DNA of 64,000 bases from Syntrophus sp963665935. GTDB taxonomy: Bacteria; Desulfobacterota; Syntrophia; Syntrophales; Syntrophaceae. Positions 17,515 through 25,457 of the stretch are shown here, piece by piece. The translations under genes and the position numbers were made by a program. The notes under the pieces were generated by a model. That model had not been told where the DNA came from and searched no databases. It was given only the letters and a program-made list of their open reading frames with translations. The stretch spans positions 1,302,001 to 1,366,000 of the forward strand of contig OY762510.1 of NCBI GenBank assembly GCA_963665935.1. Reading direction: 5' to 3'. Numbering within the stretch: the stretch's first letter is position 1; each line of letters opens with the position of its first letter.

Positions 17515-19266
17515 ATGGATTATCTCGTTTTAGCCCGGAAATGGAGACCCCAGGTCTTCGAGGACGTGGTGGGTCAGCCCCATGTCGTCCAGACCCTGAA
17601 AAATGCCATCCGTCAGGATCGGATCGCCCATGCCTTTCTCTTCAGCGGCCCGCGGGGGGTCGGCAAGACCTCCGTCGCCCGCATCCTGTCCAAGGCCATC
17701 AACTGTGAACACGGGCCGGCTGAAATCCCCTGCAATGCCTGCACAAACTGCCGGGAGATCACGGAGGGCGTTTCTCTGGACGTCCGGGAAATCGACGGCG
17801 CCTCCAACCGGGGGATCGACGAAATCCGTGAGCTCCGCGAGCGGATCCGTTTCCTTCCCATTTCCTGCCGGTATAAAGTCTATATCATCGATGAAGTGCA
17901 CATGCTGACCCGGGAGGCCTTCAACGCCCTGCTGAAGACCCTCGAGGAACCTCCCGCCCACGTCGTATTCATGTTTGCCACGACGGAAACCAACAAAGTC
18001 CCCGCAACTATTCTTTCCCGCTGTCAGAACTTTGAATTCCGCCGCCTTTCCCTCCGCCAGATTGCAGAACAGTTGAGAAAGATCTCGGAGGCCGAAAACA
18101 TTGAAATCAGCGATGCCGGGCTGGCCTGGGTTGCCGAGGCGGGGGACGGCAGCATGCGGGACTCGGAGAGTATCTTTGATCAGGTGATTTCTTATGCCGG
18201 GACGACGATTCAGGATGAGGCCGTGGAGGAACTGCTCGGCAGAACCGACCGCCGGTTTCTCTTTCAGCTGTCCGAGGCGGTCCTGCGCCGCGATGCGGGA
18301 CACTGCCTGAAGATCGTCGAAGAAGGATATTACGCCGGCCTGGACATGACCTACTTTTATTCGCTTCTGCTCCAGCACTTCCGCAATCTTCTCCTCGTCC
18401 GGATTGTGGGAAGAAAAGAGGAACTCCTGGAACTTTCCGGAAATGATCTGGACAGGATTGAATCGCAAGTGGCGGAAGTTTCGCGAGAAACCCTGCAGCA
18501 GCTTCTGGATATCCTCCTGGCTGAAGAGGAGAATGTTCGCCGGAGCCATAACCCTCGCCTCAACCTGGAAACCATCGTCTGTCGCATGGCCGGTCTGCCG
18601 CCCGCTTTTCCCCTGGAGGAGATCCTGGCCCGCATGGAGGATCTGGAAACCCGTCTGGCCGCTTCCCCTTCGCCGCCTGGAAAAGGGATTCCCCCGGCCG
18701 TTTCCGAAAATGCCTCCGGGCCGGGAAACGCTCCGGCAGGCGGAGAGCGCCCCTTGGCGCTGCCGGAGGAGACTCGGACACAAGTGGACGTCGTGAGGGA
18801 GCCGATCCCGGAGTTGAAAGAATCACCTCGGGAGCCGGCGGTTTCCGGGGACATCTGGAAGAATTTCAAGGACCACGTCAAGCAGCTCTCCGTTCCTTTG
18901 GCCTCCCAGATCGAGCAGGGCGAATTTCTCGGCTATGAAAACGGCCGTCTGCGCATCGGGTTTCGTAACCACATGTTTTTTGAGAACATGAATGATCCTG
19001 GGCAGAAAGAGCGTCTGAGCGAGATGGCCGGTTCCTTTCTTCAAACCGCCGTAACGGTGGAGATTGAATCCCTGGAGGCGGAATCGGACAACCGGGGCGC
19101 CGAGAAAATATCAGACGCGATGGTCCGGAAAAACACGATTGAAGAAATCCGACGAGAGGCCCTGAATCATCCCCTCCTGCAAAAGGTCCTGAGTGTCTTC
19201 GAAGGGGCGGAGGTTCAGGATGTCAAGGTCCGACCCCCTGCAAAGGGCTCCTCAGAGCAAGAGTGA
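17515..19266 (+). CDS. dnaX: DNA polymerase III subunit gamma/tau
   Basis: A 583-residue clamp-loader ATPase. It begins MDYLVLARKWRPQVFEDVVG. Walker A is SGPRGVGKTS, and a zinc module has four Cys (CNACTNC plus an earlier one in INCEHG). Walker B is YIIDEVHML and the sensor is LSRCQNFEFRRL. The ATPase part ends near residue 370. A proline-rich linker and a weakly conserved tau-like C-terminal domain follow. The ATG at 17515 with GGAG upstream matches the family start, so a longer in-frame extension was rejected. The run dnaX-ybaB-recR is a classic replication/repair operon. Confidence 0.95.
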   Translation: MDYLVLARKWRPQVFEDVVGQPHVVQTLKNAIRQDRIAHAFLFSGPRGVGKTSVARILSKAINCEHGPAEIPCNACTNCREITEGVSLDVREIDGASNRGIDEIRELRERIRFLPISCRYKVYIIDEVHMLTREAFNALLKTLEEPPAHVVFMFATTETNKVPATILSRCQNFEFRRLSLRQIAEQLRKISEAENIEISDAGLAWVAEAGDGSMRDSESIFDQVISYAGTTIQDEAVEELLGRTDRRFLFQLSEAVLRRDAGHCLKIVEEGYYAGLDMTYFYSLLLQHFRNLLLVRIVGRKEELLELSGNDLDRIESQVAEVSRETLQQLLDILLAEEENVRRSHNPRLNLETIVCRMAGLPPAFPLEEILARMEDLETRLAASPSPPGKGIPPAVSENASGPGNAPAGGERPLALPEETRTQVDVVREPIPELKESPREPAVSGDIWKNFKDHVKQLSVPLASQIEQGEFLGYENGRLRIGFRNHMFFENMNDPGQKERLSEMAGSFLQTAVTVEIESLEAESDNRGAEKISDAMVRKNTIEEIRREALNHPLLQKVLSVFEGAEVQDVKVRPPAKGSSEQE

Positions 19267-19306
19267 GGGTTTATTTTTATTCCCATAGATAAGGAGGTAA
19301 GGTTCA

Positions 19307-19621
19307 TTGGGTGCAAATTTAGGAAATATCATGAAACAGGCCAAGATGCTTCAGGAAAAGATGGCCCGTCTTCAGGAAGATCTGGCGTCCCGCACCGTGG
19401 AGGCCACAGCCGGTGGTGGCATGGTCTCGGTCACGGTAAACGGTCGTTTTGAAGTCGTTTCCCTTAAAATTGAGAAAGAGGTGGTCAATTCCGAAGACTT
19501 GGAAATGCTGCAGGATCTGATTATGGCTGCTGTCAACGAAGGGGTCCGCAAGGCTCAGGAGATGACATCCTCGGAAATGGCCAAACTTACCGGGGGCATG
19601 AATATTCCCGGATTGATGTAG
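19307..19621 (+). CDS. YbaB/EbfC nucleoid-associated protein
   Basis: A 104-residue DNA-binding dimer of the YbaB family. It has an N-terminal helix NIMKQAKMLQEKMARLQEDL, the conserved VEATAGGGMVSVTVNG strand, and a Met/Gly-rich tail TGGMNIPGLM. The start is TTG, supported by a strong AAGGAGGT eight bases before it. It sits between dnaX and recR, as in most proteobacteria. Confidence 0.93.
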   Translation: MGANLGNIMKQAKMLQEKMARLQEDLASRTVEATAGGGMVSVTVNGRFEVVSLKIEKEVVNSEDLEMLQDLIMAAVNEGVRKAQEMTSSEMAKLTGGMNIPGLM

Positions 19622-19637
19622 GAGGGGCGGCTTCGGC

Positions 19638-20249
19638 ATGGCAGGTTACGCCCTTCCCATTAAGCGTCTGATTTCGGAACTGGGAAAGCTTCCGGGAATC
19701 GGGGAAAAGACAGCGACAAGGTTGGCGATGCACATCCTGAGAGCGCCGGAAGGCGATGCCCGAGGGCTTGCCGAAAGCATTCTGGAAGTGCGGGATAAAA
19801 TCCACTTCTGTCGAGTCTGTTACAATTTTGCCGAGGCCGAGTTGTGCAATATCTGCCGAGACTCCGCCCGGGATTCGAGTCTGATCTGTGTGGTCGAAGA
19901 TCCCGACGCCCTGATGGCAATTGAGGAAAGCGGGAGTTATTCCGGGACATATCATGTCCTCCACGGGGCCCTTTCGCCGTTGGAGGGCATTGGGCCGGAG
20001 CAGTTGCATCTGCAGGAACTGGTCGAGCGGGTTCGGGAAAAAGCGGTCCGGGAGGTGATCCTGGCCACGAACCCCAATGTATCGGGAGAATCAACAGCGC
20101 TCCTGATCGCCCGGATGATCGGGAAACTGGATGTTCCGGTGACCCGTATTGCCCAGGGTGTACCGATGGGCGGCGATCTCCGGTATCTGGATCGGATGAC
20201 CCTTTCCAAATCCCTGGAATTCCGCCGGGGCATGGAAAAGGAGCCGTAA
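19638..20249 (+). CDS. recR: Recombination mediator protein RecR
   Basis: A 203-residue protein with an N-terminal helix-hairpin-helix (LGKLPGIGEKTATRLAMH), a four-cysteine zinc finger (CRVCYNF, then LCNICRD), and a Toprim domain (ICVVEDPDALMAIEESG, then ILATNPNVSGE). With RecO and RecF it loads RecA on gapped DNA. It lies 16 bp after ybaB. Confidence 0.96.
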   Translation: MAGYALPIKRLISELGKLPGIGEKTATRLAMHILRAPEGDARGLAESILEVRDKIHFCRVCYNFAEAELCNICRDSARDSSLICVVEDPDALMAIEESGSYSGTYHVLHGALSPLEGIGPEQLHLQELVERVREKAVREVILATNPNVSGESTALLIARMIGKLDVPVTRIAQGVPMGGDLRYLDRMTLSKSLEFRRGMEKEP

Positions 20250-20277
20250 GGACGTCACAAATTTGGGTGTCGGAACG

Positions 20278-21129
20278 ATGAGCCGGGTGCGAGAGATTTC
20301 TGTAGAGACCGTGACTGCAACATTGCGGGACCTCTTTGTTGCTGCGAACTGTGAACTGAGTCAGGACATGCAGAATGCCCTGGCCAGGGCCGCAGGAGAG
20401 GAAGTATCTCCTCTCGGACGTTATGCTCTGGCAAAAATTCTCGAAAACATAAACGTTGCCAGACAGGACAAGCTGCCGCTCTGCCAGGATACGGGACTGG
20501 CGGTTGTTTTCGTGGAAATGGGCCAGGACGTGCACATGGTCGGGGGCGACTTCTCGGAGGCGGTACAGGAAGGGGTTCGTCAGGCCTACCGGGAAGGTTA
20601 TCTCCGCAAGTCCCTCTGTGATCCCCTCTCAAGAAAGAATACGGGCGATAATACGCCGGCGGTCATCTTCACCGAACTGGTTCCCGGCGACCGGCTTAAA
20701 CTGATTGCGATGCCGAAGGGCGGCGGCAGTGAGAATATGAGCAGCAGCGCCATGCTCGTTCCCGCGGTGGGAGAAGCCGGGATTGTCGATCATGTGGTGG
20801 CCTGTGTCCAAAAGGCCGGCTCCAATCCCTGCCCGCCGGTGGTTGTGGGGGTAGGCATCGGCGGCTCTCTGGAGATGTCCGCGCTTCTCGCTAAAAAGGC
20901 CCTGCTGCGGCAGATCGGGACAGCCAATGACCGGGATGAGCGCCTGGCCGCCATGGAACAGGGAATTCTGGAGAAGATCAATCGCCTGGGGATCGGCCCC
21001 CAGGGTTACGGGGGACGCGTGACCGCCCTGGCCGTTTCCGTGGAAATGATGCCCTGTCATATCGCCAGCCTTCCCGTTACAGTCAACATCCAGTGTCATG
21101 TGGCGCGGCACAGAGAGGCGGTCATCTGA
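20278..21129 (+). CDS. Class I fumarate hydratase, alpha subunit
   Basis: About 283 residues, the N-terminal half of the oxygen-sensitive iron-sulfur fumarase/tartrate dehydratase family. Likely [4Fe-4S] ligands are the cysteines in LPLCQDTG, VACVQKAGSNPC and MMPCHIASLP. The motifs PKGGGSENMSS and GVGIGGSLEMSA are characteristic. It interconverts fumarate and malate with the beta subunit, which starts 3 bp downstream. Translation from ATG 20278 is preferred, with TTG 20263 possible. The gap to recR is 28 bp. Confidence 0.9.
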   Translation: MSRVREISVETVTATLRDLFVAANCELSQDMQNALARAAGEEVSPLGRYALAKILENINVARQDKLPLCQDTGLAVVFVEMGQDVHMVGGDFSEAVQEGVRQAYREGYLRKSLCDPLSRKNTGDNTPAVIFTELVPGDRLKLIAMPKGGGSENMSSSAMLVPAVGEAGIVDHVVACVQKAGSNPCPPVVVGVGIGGSLEMSALLAKKALLRQIGTANDRDERLAAMEQGILEKINRLGIGPQGYGGRVTALAVSVEMMPCHIASLPVTVNIQCHVARHREAVI

Positions 21130-21132
21130 GCC

Positions 21133-21690
21133 ATGAAGGAACCGATCCGTCTGAACACGCCATTAACGGACGCCCTCTGTGAAAGCCTGGTCACCGGAGA
21201 TCAGGTCCTGCTCAGCGGAGTCATCTATACAGGTCGGGATGCGGCCCACCGCCGGCTCTGTGAAGCTGCAGCAAGGGGTGAAACGCTGCCCTTTCCGCTT
21301 CCGGGGGCCGTTATCTTCTACGCCGGTCCGGCTCCGGCAAAACCGGGAGCCGTGACCGGCTCCGTCGGGCCGACGACCAGTTACCGGATGGATCCCTTTG
21401 CGCCGCAGTTGATGTCCCTGGGATTGAAAGGGATGATCGGCAAGGGGAAACGTTCTCCGGACGTAATTTCCGCCATGAAGCGTTACCGGGCTGTCTATTT
21501 CGGCGCCATCGGGGGGATTGCGGCGCTGACGGCCCGCTGCATTCGCGAGGCGGCCGTCGTGGCCTATGAGGATCTCGGTCCGGAGGCGATTTACCGTCTG
21601 GTCGTATTTGAGATGCCGCTGGTGGTGATTAACGATACGCAGGGGCGGGATCTCTACGAAGAAGCCCTGAAAACCTATGCCGGAACCTGA
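21133..21690 (+). CDS. Class I fumarate hydratase, beta subunit
   Basis: A 185-residue partner of the preceding subunit. Signs are LLSGVIYTGRDAAHRRL, IFYAGPAPAKPG, GSVGPTTSYRMD, and GMIGKGKRSPDV. Together the two chains equal the single-chain FumA/FumB. Tartrate dehydratase is an alternative that motifs alone cannot exclude, but the central-metabolism context favours fumarase. Confidence 0.9.
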   Translation: MKEPIRLNTPLTDALCESLVTGDQVLLSGVIYTGRDAAHRRLCEAAARGETLPFPLPGAVIFYAGPAPAKPGAVTGSVGPTTSYRMDPFAPQLMSLGLKGMIGKGKRSPDVISAMKRYRAVYFGAIGGIAALTARCIREAAVVAYEDLGPEAIYRLVVFEMPLVVINDTQGRDLYEEALKTYAGT

Positions 21691-21696
21691 CAAGGG

Positions 21697-21720
21697 CTTC
21701 CGCAGGGAAGAAAATTTTTT
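21697..21720 (+). terminator. Weak terminator candidate
   Basis: CTTCC and GGAAG form a 5-bp stem with a 4-base loop, followed by AAAATTTTTT, just after the fumarase stop. Confidence 0.35.
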
Positions 21721-21823
21721 AGTAATATCGCATTTGTGAAAAAAAAGTCAAATAACAGTTATATAATGACCCGAAAACAGCTATATTACAGATAGTTACG
21801 GCGCTATTTTTCGTAAATAAAGA

Positions 21824-21851
21824 TTGACAAGAAAAAGTTTTTGTATATTAA
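21824..21851 (+). promoter_or_regulatory. Sigma-70-type promoter for the por operon
   Basis: A perfect TTGACA (21824-21829) and TATTAA (21846-21851) are separated by 16 bases, in an AT-rich region between the fumarase genes and porG. Transcription would start near 21858, about 68 bases before the ATG. Confidence 0.55.
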
Positions 21852-21925
21852 GCATTGACTCAAAACAAGTTCCATAAAGCGTAAAAAATCCTTTTGTTCG
21901 CGAACACAACCCCGGAGAAGATTCA

Positions 21926-22471
21926 ATGATAGAAGTGAGATGGCACGGAAGAGGCGGGCAGGGCGCGGTGACATCCGTAGAAATGCTTGCGTTGGCTGCG
22001 ATCGGTGAAGGCAAGTATGCACAGGGATTTCCAAGTTTCGGTCCTGAAAGGCGTGGTGCGCCGGTAGAGGCGTTCAACCGGGTCGATGACCTGCGGATAA
22101 AGAAGCGACAGCGTATTTATCGTCCCGATGTGGTGGTTGTTCTTGATCCGGGCTTGATTACCCTGGTCAATGTAGCCGAGGGGCTGAAGCCGGAAGGGCT
22201 TCTGATTCTCAATACGCACAAACCCTTCAAAGAGGTCGAACAATACATTCAGTTCAACGGCCGGATCGCCCTGGTCGATGCCACGGCAATTGCCTGGGCG
22301 GAGCTGGGGGTTCCCATCACCAACACGACCATGTTGGGCGCTTTAGTCAAAATGACGGATATTGTGAAGATGGAGTCCCTGAATGAACCCATTGAACACC
22401 GGTTCGGCAGGATTGCCAAGAAGAATCTGACAGCTATGAAGCGAGCCTTTGATGAGGTTAAACTCGTATAA
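21926..22471 (+). CDS. porG: Pyruvate:ferredoxin oxidoreductase, gamma subunit
   Basis: A 181-residue catalytic-domain III subunit. It has the family N-terminus VRWHGRGGQGAVTS, the FPSFGPERRGAPVEAF segment and TTMLGALVKM. It is the first gene of a gamma-delta-alpha-beta set, the usual order for the four-subunit enzyme that oxidises a 2-oxoacid with CoA and reduces ferredoxin. Cytoplasmic. Confidence 0.9.
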   Translation: MIEVRWHGRGGQGAVTSVEMLALAAIGEGKYAQGFPSFGPERRGAPVEAFNRVDDLRIKKRQRIYRPDVVVVLDPGLITLVNVAEGLKPEGLLILNTHKPFKEVEQYIQFNGRIALVDATAIAWAELGVPITNTTMLGALVKMTDIVKMESLNEPIEHRFGRIAKKNLTAMKRAFDEVKLV

Positions 22472-22500
22472 ATCTGCAGACAAGGGTTGAGGTATATAGA

Positions 22501-22791
22501 ATGGCGGAGAAAAAATGGCCAGAAACCTGGCAAGAGGTGAATCCCGGGTGTATCGTCTTTCGGCCTGGAAGTTCCAGGGATTATCATACCGGTACCTGGA
22601 GAGCGGAACGTCCGATCTGGGATAATTCCAAGTGTATCAAGTGTGGCGTTTGCTACCTGTTCTGTCCTGAGGGATGCATATCGGAGGATTCGGAAGGATA
22701 TTTCGTGGCCGATCTGGATTACTGCAAAGGGTGCGGCATTTGTGCCCATGAATGCTGGCCCGCTGCGATTAAGATGGTGGGGGAGGAATAG
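22501..22791 (+). CDS. porD: Pyruvate:ferredoxin oxidoreductase, delta (ferredoxin) subunit
   Basis: A 96-residue subunit with two [4Fe-4S] motifs, CIKCGVCYLFCPEGC and CKGCGICAHECW. It passes electrons from the thiamine site to external ferredoxin. The N-terminal FRPGSSRDYHTGTWR is typical of delta subunits. The next gene begins 3 bp after the stop. Confidence 0.92.
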   Translation: MAEKKWPETWQEVNPGCIVFRPGSSRDYHTGTWRAERPIWDNSKCIKCGVCYLFCPEGCISEDSEGYFVADLDYCKGCGICAHECWPAAIKMVGEE

Positions 22792-22794
22792 GCC

Positions 22795-23970
22795 ATGTCG
22801 AAACGAATAGGTATGGAAATCGCGTTGGCCGCCGCCGAGGCGGCAGCCCTGTGCAGACCGGAAGTTATTGCCGCCTATCCCATCACCCCGAATACGCACG
22901 TACCGGAGCATCTTTCGGAGATCGTTGCGGAAGGACGTCTCGATGCGGAATTCATCACCGTGGAATCGGAGCATTCAGCAATGAGCGCCTGTGCCGGGGC
23001 TTCCGGCGCCGGGGCGCGGGCCTTTACGGCAACGAGTTCCCAGGGGCTCCTTTATATGGCGGAAATTCTGGCGATCATCTCTTCCATGAGATTGCCGGTC
23101 GTCATGATCATCGGTAACCGGGCGCTTTCCGGTCCCCTGAACATCTGGAATGATCACAGCGATATCATGAGCCAAAGGGATATCGGCTGGATTTCCCTCT
23201 TTGCCGCCAATGGACAGGAAACCGTGGATATGACGATCCAGGCCTTCAAGATTGCTGAACACCCGGATGTCATGTTGCCGACCAATGTCAATCTCGATGG
23301 CTTCCAACTGACCCATGTGGTTGAGCCGATGCTCATGCCGGACCAGGAAGAGGTGGATCGTTTTCTGCCGCCTTTCAAACCTTTTGCTTCGCTGGATCCC
23401 GTTAATCCCGTTACCCTGGGTGCGCTGGGTCTGCCGGATATCTATGCGGAAGCCTGCAAGAGCCGGGAAGAGGTTCTGCTGAACTCCAAGAAGGTCATTC
23501 TTGAAGTCTGGAAGGAATGGGAGCAGCAGTTCGGCAGGAAATATGAGCCCATCGAAGCTTATGAAACGGACGGTGCGGAAATCCTCATGCTGACCATGGG
23601 TTCCATGGGGGAAACCGCGGAGATGGCGATCGATGAACTGCGGGAAGAGGGCGTGAAAGCCGGCCTTTTGAAACTGAAGCTCTGGCGGCCCTTTCCCTTT
23701 GAGGAACTGAAGCAGGCGGTCAAAGGCGCAAGAGTGCTGATTGTGACGGACCGGTGCCTTTCCTATGGAGGGCCGGGGGGACCCGTTGCCCTGGAGGTGC
23801 GTTCCGCCCTTTATGGGGAAAAGGAGCGTCCCGCCATTGTGAATTACATTATCGGTCTCGGTGGACGGGATGTCATGGTCGACCACTTTATGGACATGAT
23901 CAAGAAAGCGGCTAAAGCGGATACGGAAAAACCAGAGAAAGCCTACGAATTTTATGGGGTGAGAGAATAA
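22795..23970 (+). CDS. porA: Pyruvate:ferredoxin oxidoreductase, alpha subunit
   Basis: A 391-residue subunit holding the pyrimidine-binding domain. Features are AAYPITPNTHVPEHLSE, FITVESEHSAMSAC, the ARAFTATSSQGLLYM segment and IIGNRALSGPLNIW. The last base overlaps the ATG of the beta gene, which suggests coupling. Confidence 0.92.
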   Translation: MSKRIGMEIALAAAEAAALCRPEVIAAYPITPNTHVPEHLSEIVAEGRLDAEFITVESEHSAMSACAGASGAGARAFTATSSQGLLYMAEILAIISSMRLPVVMIIGNRALSGPLNIWNDHSDIMSQRDIGWISLFAANGQETVDMTIQAFKIAEHPDVMLPTNVNLDGFQLTHVVEPMLMPDQEEVDRFLPPFKPFASLDPVNPVTLGALGLPDIYAEACKSREEVLLNSKKVILEVWKEWEQQFGRKYEPIEAYETDGAEILMLTMGSMGETAEMAIDELREEGVKAGLLKLKLWRPFPFEELKQAVKGARVLIVTDRCLSYGGPGGPVALEVRSALYGEKERPAIVNYIIGLGGRDVMVDHFMDMIKKAAKADTEKPEKAYEFYGVRE

Positions 23971-24935
23971 TGAATACGGCAAAACAGTACCGATCTGGTC
24001 TTGTGGAAAACTTTGATCTGTATGCGCCGAAGCTGGTGGACAAGGAGGAATATTTCGCCGCCGGACATCGCGCCTGTCAGGGCTGCGGAGAGGCCTTGGC
24101 CATCCGTCTGATGTGCAAGGCGCTGGGTAAGGATACGGTCATTGTCAACGCGACGGGGTGCATGGAAGTCATCGCCACGATGTATCCCACGACGGCGTGG
24201 AAGCTCCCCTGGATGCACGTGGCCTTCCCCAACGCCGCCGCCGTGGCCGCCGGTGTGGAATCCGGGTTGAAGATCCTGCGCCGCAAAGGAAAAATATCCG
24301 ATCGCTATGTCAAGACGGTAGCCATCGGCGGGGATGGCGGTACGGTGGATATCGGACTTCAGGCCCTTTCCGGCGCCATGGAACGAGGTCATGACATGCT
24401 CTTTGTCTGTTTTGACAACGAAGCCTATATGAACACGGGGATTCAGCGTTCCGGTTCCACGCCCTTCGGGGCTTCAACCACGACCGCTCCTCCCGGTGAG
24501 GTCAGCAGCGGCAATGCGACCTGGAAAAAGAACACGCCGGAGATCATGGTTGCTCACAACATACCCTATGTGGCAACGGCCTGTCACAGCTATCCGATTG
24601 ATTTCATGAACAAGGTGAAAAAGGCGAGATCGATCAAGGGACCTTCTTATATTCAGTGTCTTTCCGTGTGCCCCACCGGATGGCGCTGTCCTTCGAGCGA
24701 CTGTATCAAAATGGGACGGCTGGCAGTTGAGACCGGGGCGTTTCCTCTTTATGAGGTAGAAAATGGGAAGTACAGATTGAGTGCGGATATGCCGGAAACT
24801 TTGAGACCGCTGGAAGACTATACCAAACTTCAGGGCCGCTTCCGGCATCTGACGCCTGATGAAATCGCCTACTTCCAGGAGAGGGTGAAGCTGGAATACA
24901 AGAAGCTCCAGACTAAAGTGAAATATAGCCGTTAG
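23970..24935 (+). CDS. porB: Pyruvate:ferredoxin oxidoreductase, beta subunit
   Basis: A 321-residue thiamine-diphosphate subunit. The cluster-ligand region is HRACQGCGEALA. The ThDP motif is GGDGGTVDIGLQAL with a following DNEAYMNTGIQRSG. The GASTTTAPPG stretch matches pyruvate-specific enzymes better than indolepyruvate ones; 2-oxoisovalerate remains possible. Thirty-nine bp later the NuoE-like gene begins on the same strand. Confidence 0.9.
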   Translation: MNTAKQYRSGLVENFDLYAPKLVDKEEYFAAGHRACQGCGEALAIRLMCKALGKDTVIVNATGCMEVIATMYPTTAWKLPWMHVAFPNAAAVAAGVESGLKILRRKGKISDRYVKTVAIGGDGGTVDIGLQALSGAMERGHDMLFVCFDNEAYMNTGIQRSGSTPFGASTTTAPPGEVSSGNATWKKNTPEIMVAHNIPYVATACHSYPIDFMNKVKKARSIKGPSYIQCLSVCPTGWRCPSSDCIKMGRLAVETGAFPLYEVENGKYRLSADMPETLRPLEDYTKLQGRFRHLTPDEIAYFQERVKLEYKKLQTKVKYSR

Positions 24936-24974
24936 TGGCGGAAACTGTAACCGGAAAACATCAAGGGGAAGATA

Positions 24975-25457
24975 ATGAACACAGTGGTAGACAGGGGAAA
25001 AATCAAGGAGATTATCGGCAGGTACGATGGGGAAAAGAGTGCTGCTGTCGCTGTTTTGCAGGATCTCCAGGAGGAATTCCGGTACCTGCCGAAGGAAGCC
25101 TTGGCCATCGTGAGTGACGAACTCAAGGTTCCCCTGAGCAGGATTTACGAGATTGCGACTTTCTACAATGCCTTCAGCCTGAAGCCGCGGGGTAAATATC
25201 TCATTGAGGTGTGCGCAGGTACGGCCTGTCACGTCCAGGGAGGATTCAATCTCATGGATCGGCTGGAGCGGGAACTCGATATCTCCCGTGGAGAGACGAC
25301 GGAGGATGCCGTTTTTACCCTTGAGGAGGTTCGGTGTCTTGGCTGTTGCAGTCTCGCCCCGGTGGCACGGATTGGCGGGAACATCCATCCTTATCTCACC
25401 CAGGATGAAATTCCCAAGATTCTGAAAAACTATCGCAAGGCAGGGGTGAAAAAGTGA
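24975..25457 (+). CDS. NuoE-like [2Fe-2S] subunit
   Basis: A 160-residue thioredoxin-fold ferredoxin like NuoE, HydC and HndA. The four cluster cysteines lie in CAGTACHVQGG and VRCLGCCSLAP. The N-terminal helical part (LQDLQEEFRYLPKEAL) is typical. It overlaps the NuoF-like gene by 4 bp. In bifurcating enzymes this subunit docks on the flavin subunit. Confidence 0.9.
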   Translation: MNTVVDRGKIKEIIGRYDGEKSAAVAVLQDLQEEFRYLPKEALAIVSDELKVPLSRIYEIATFYNAFSLKPRGKYLIEVCAGTACHVQGGFNLMDRLERELDISRGETTEDAVFTLEEVRCLGCCSLAPVARIGGNIHPYLTQDEIPKILKNYRKAGVKK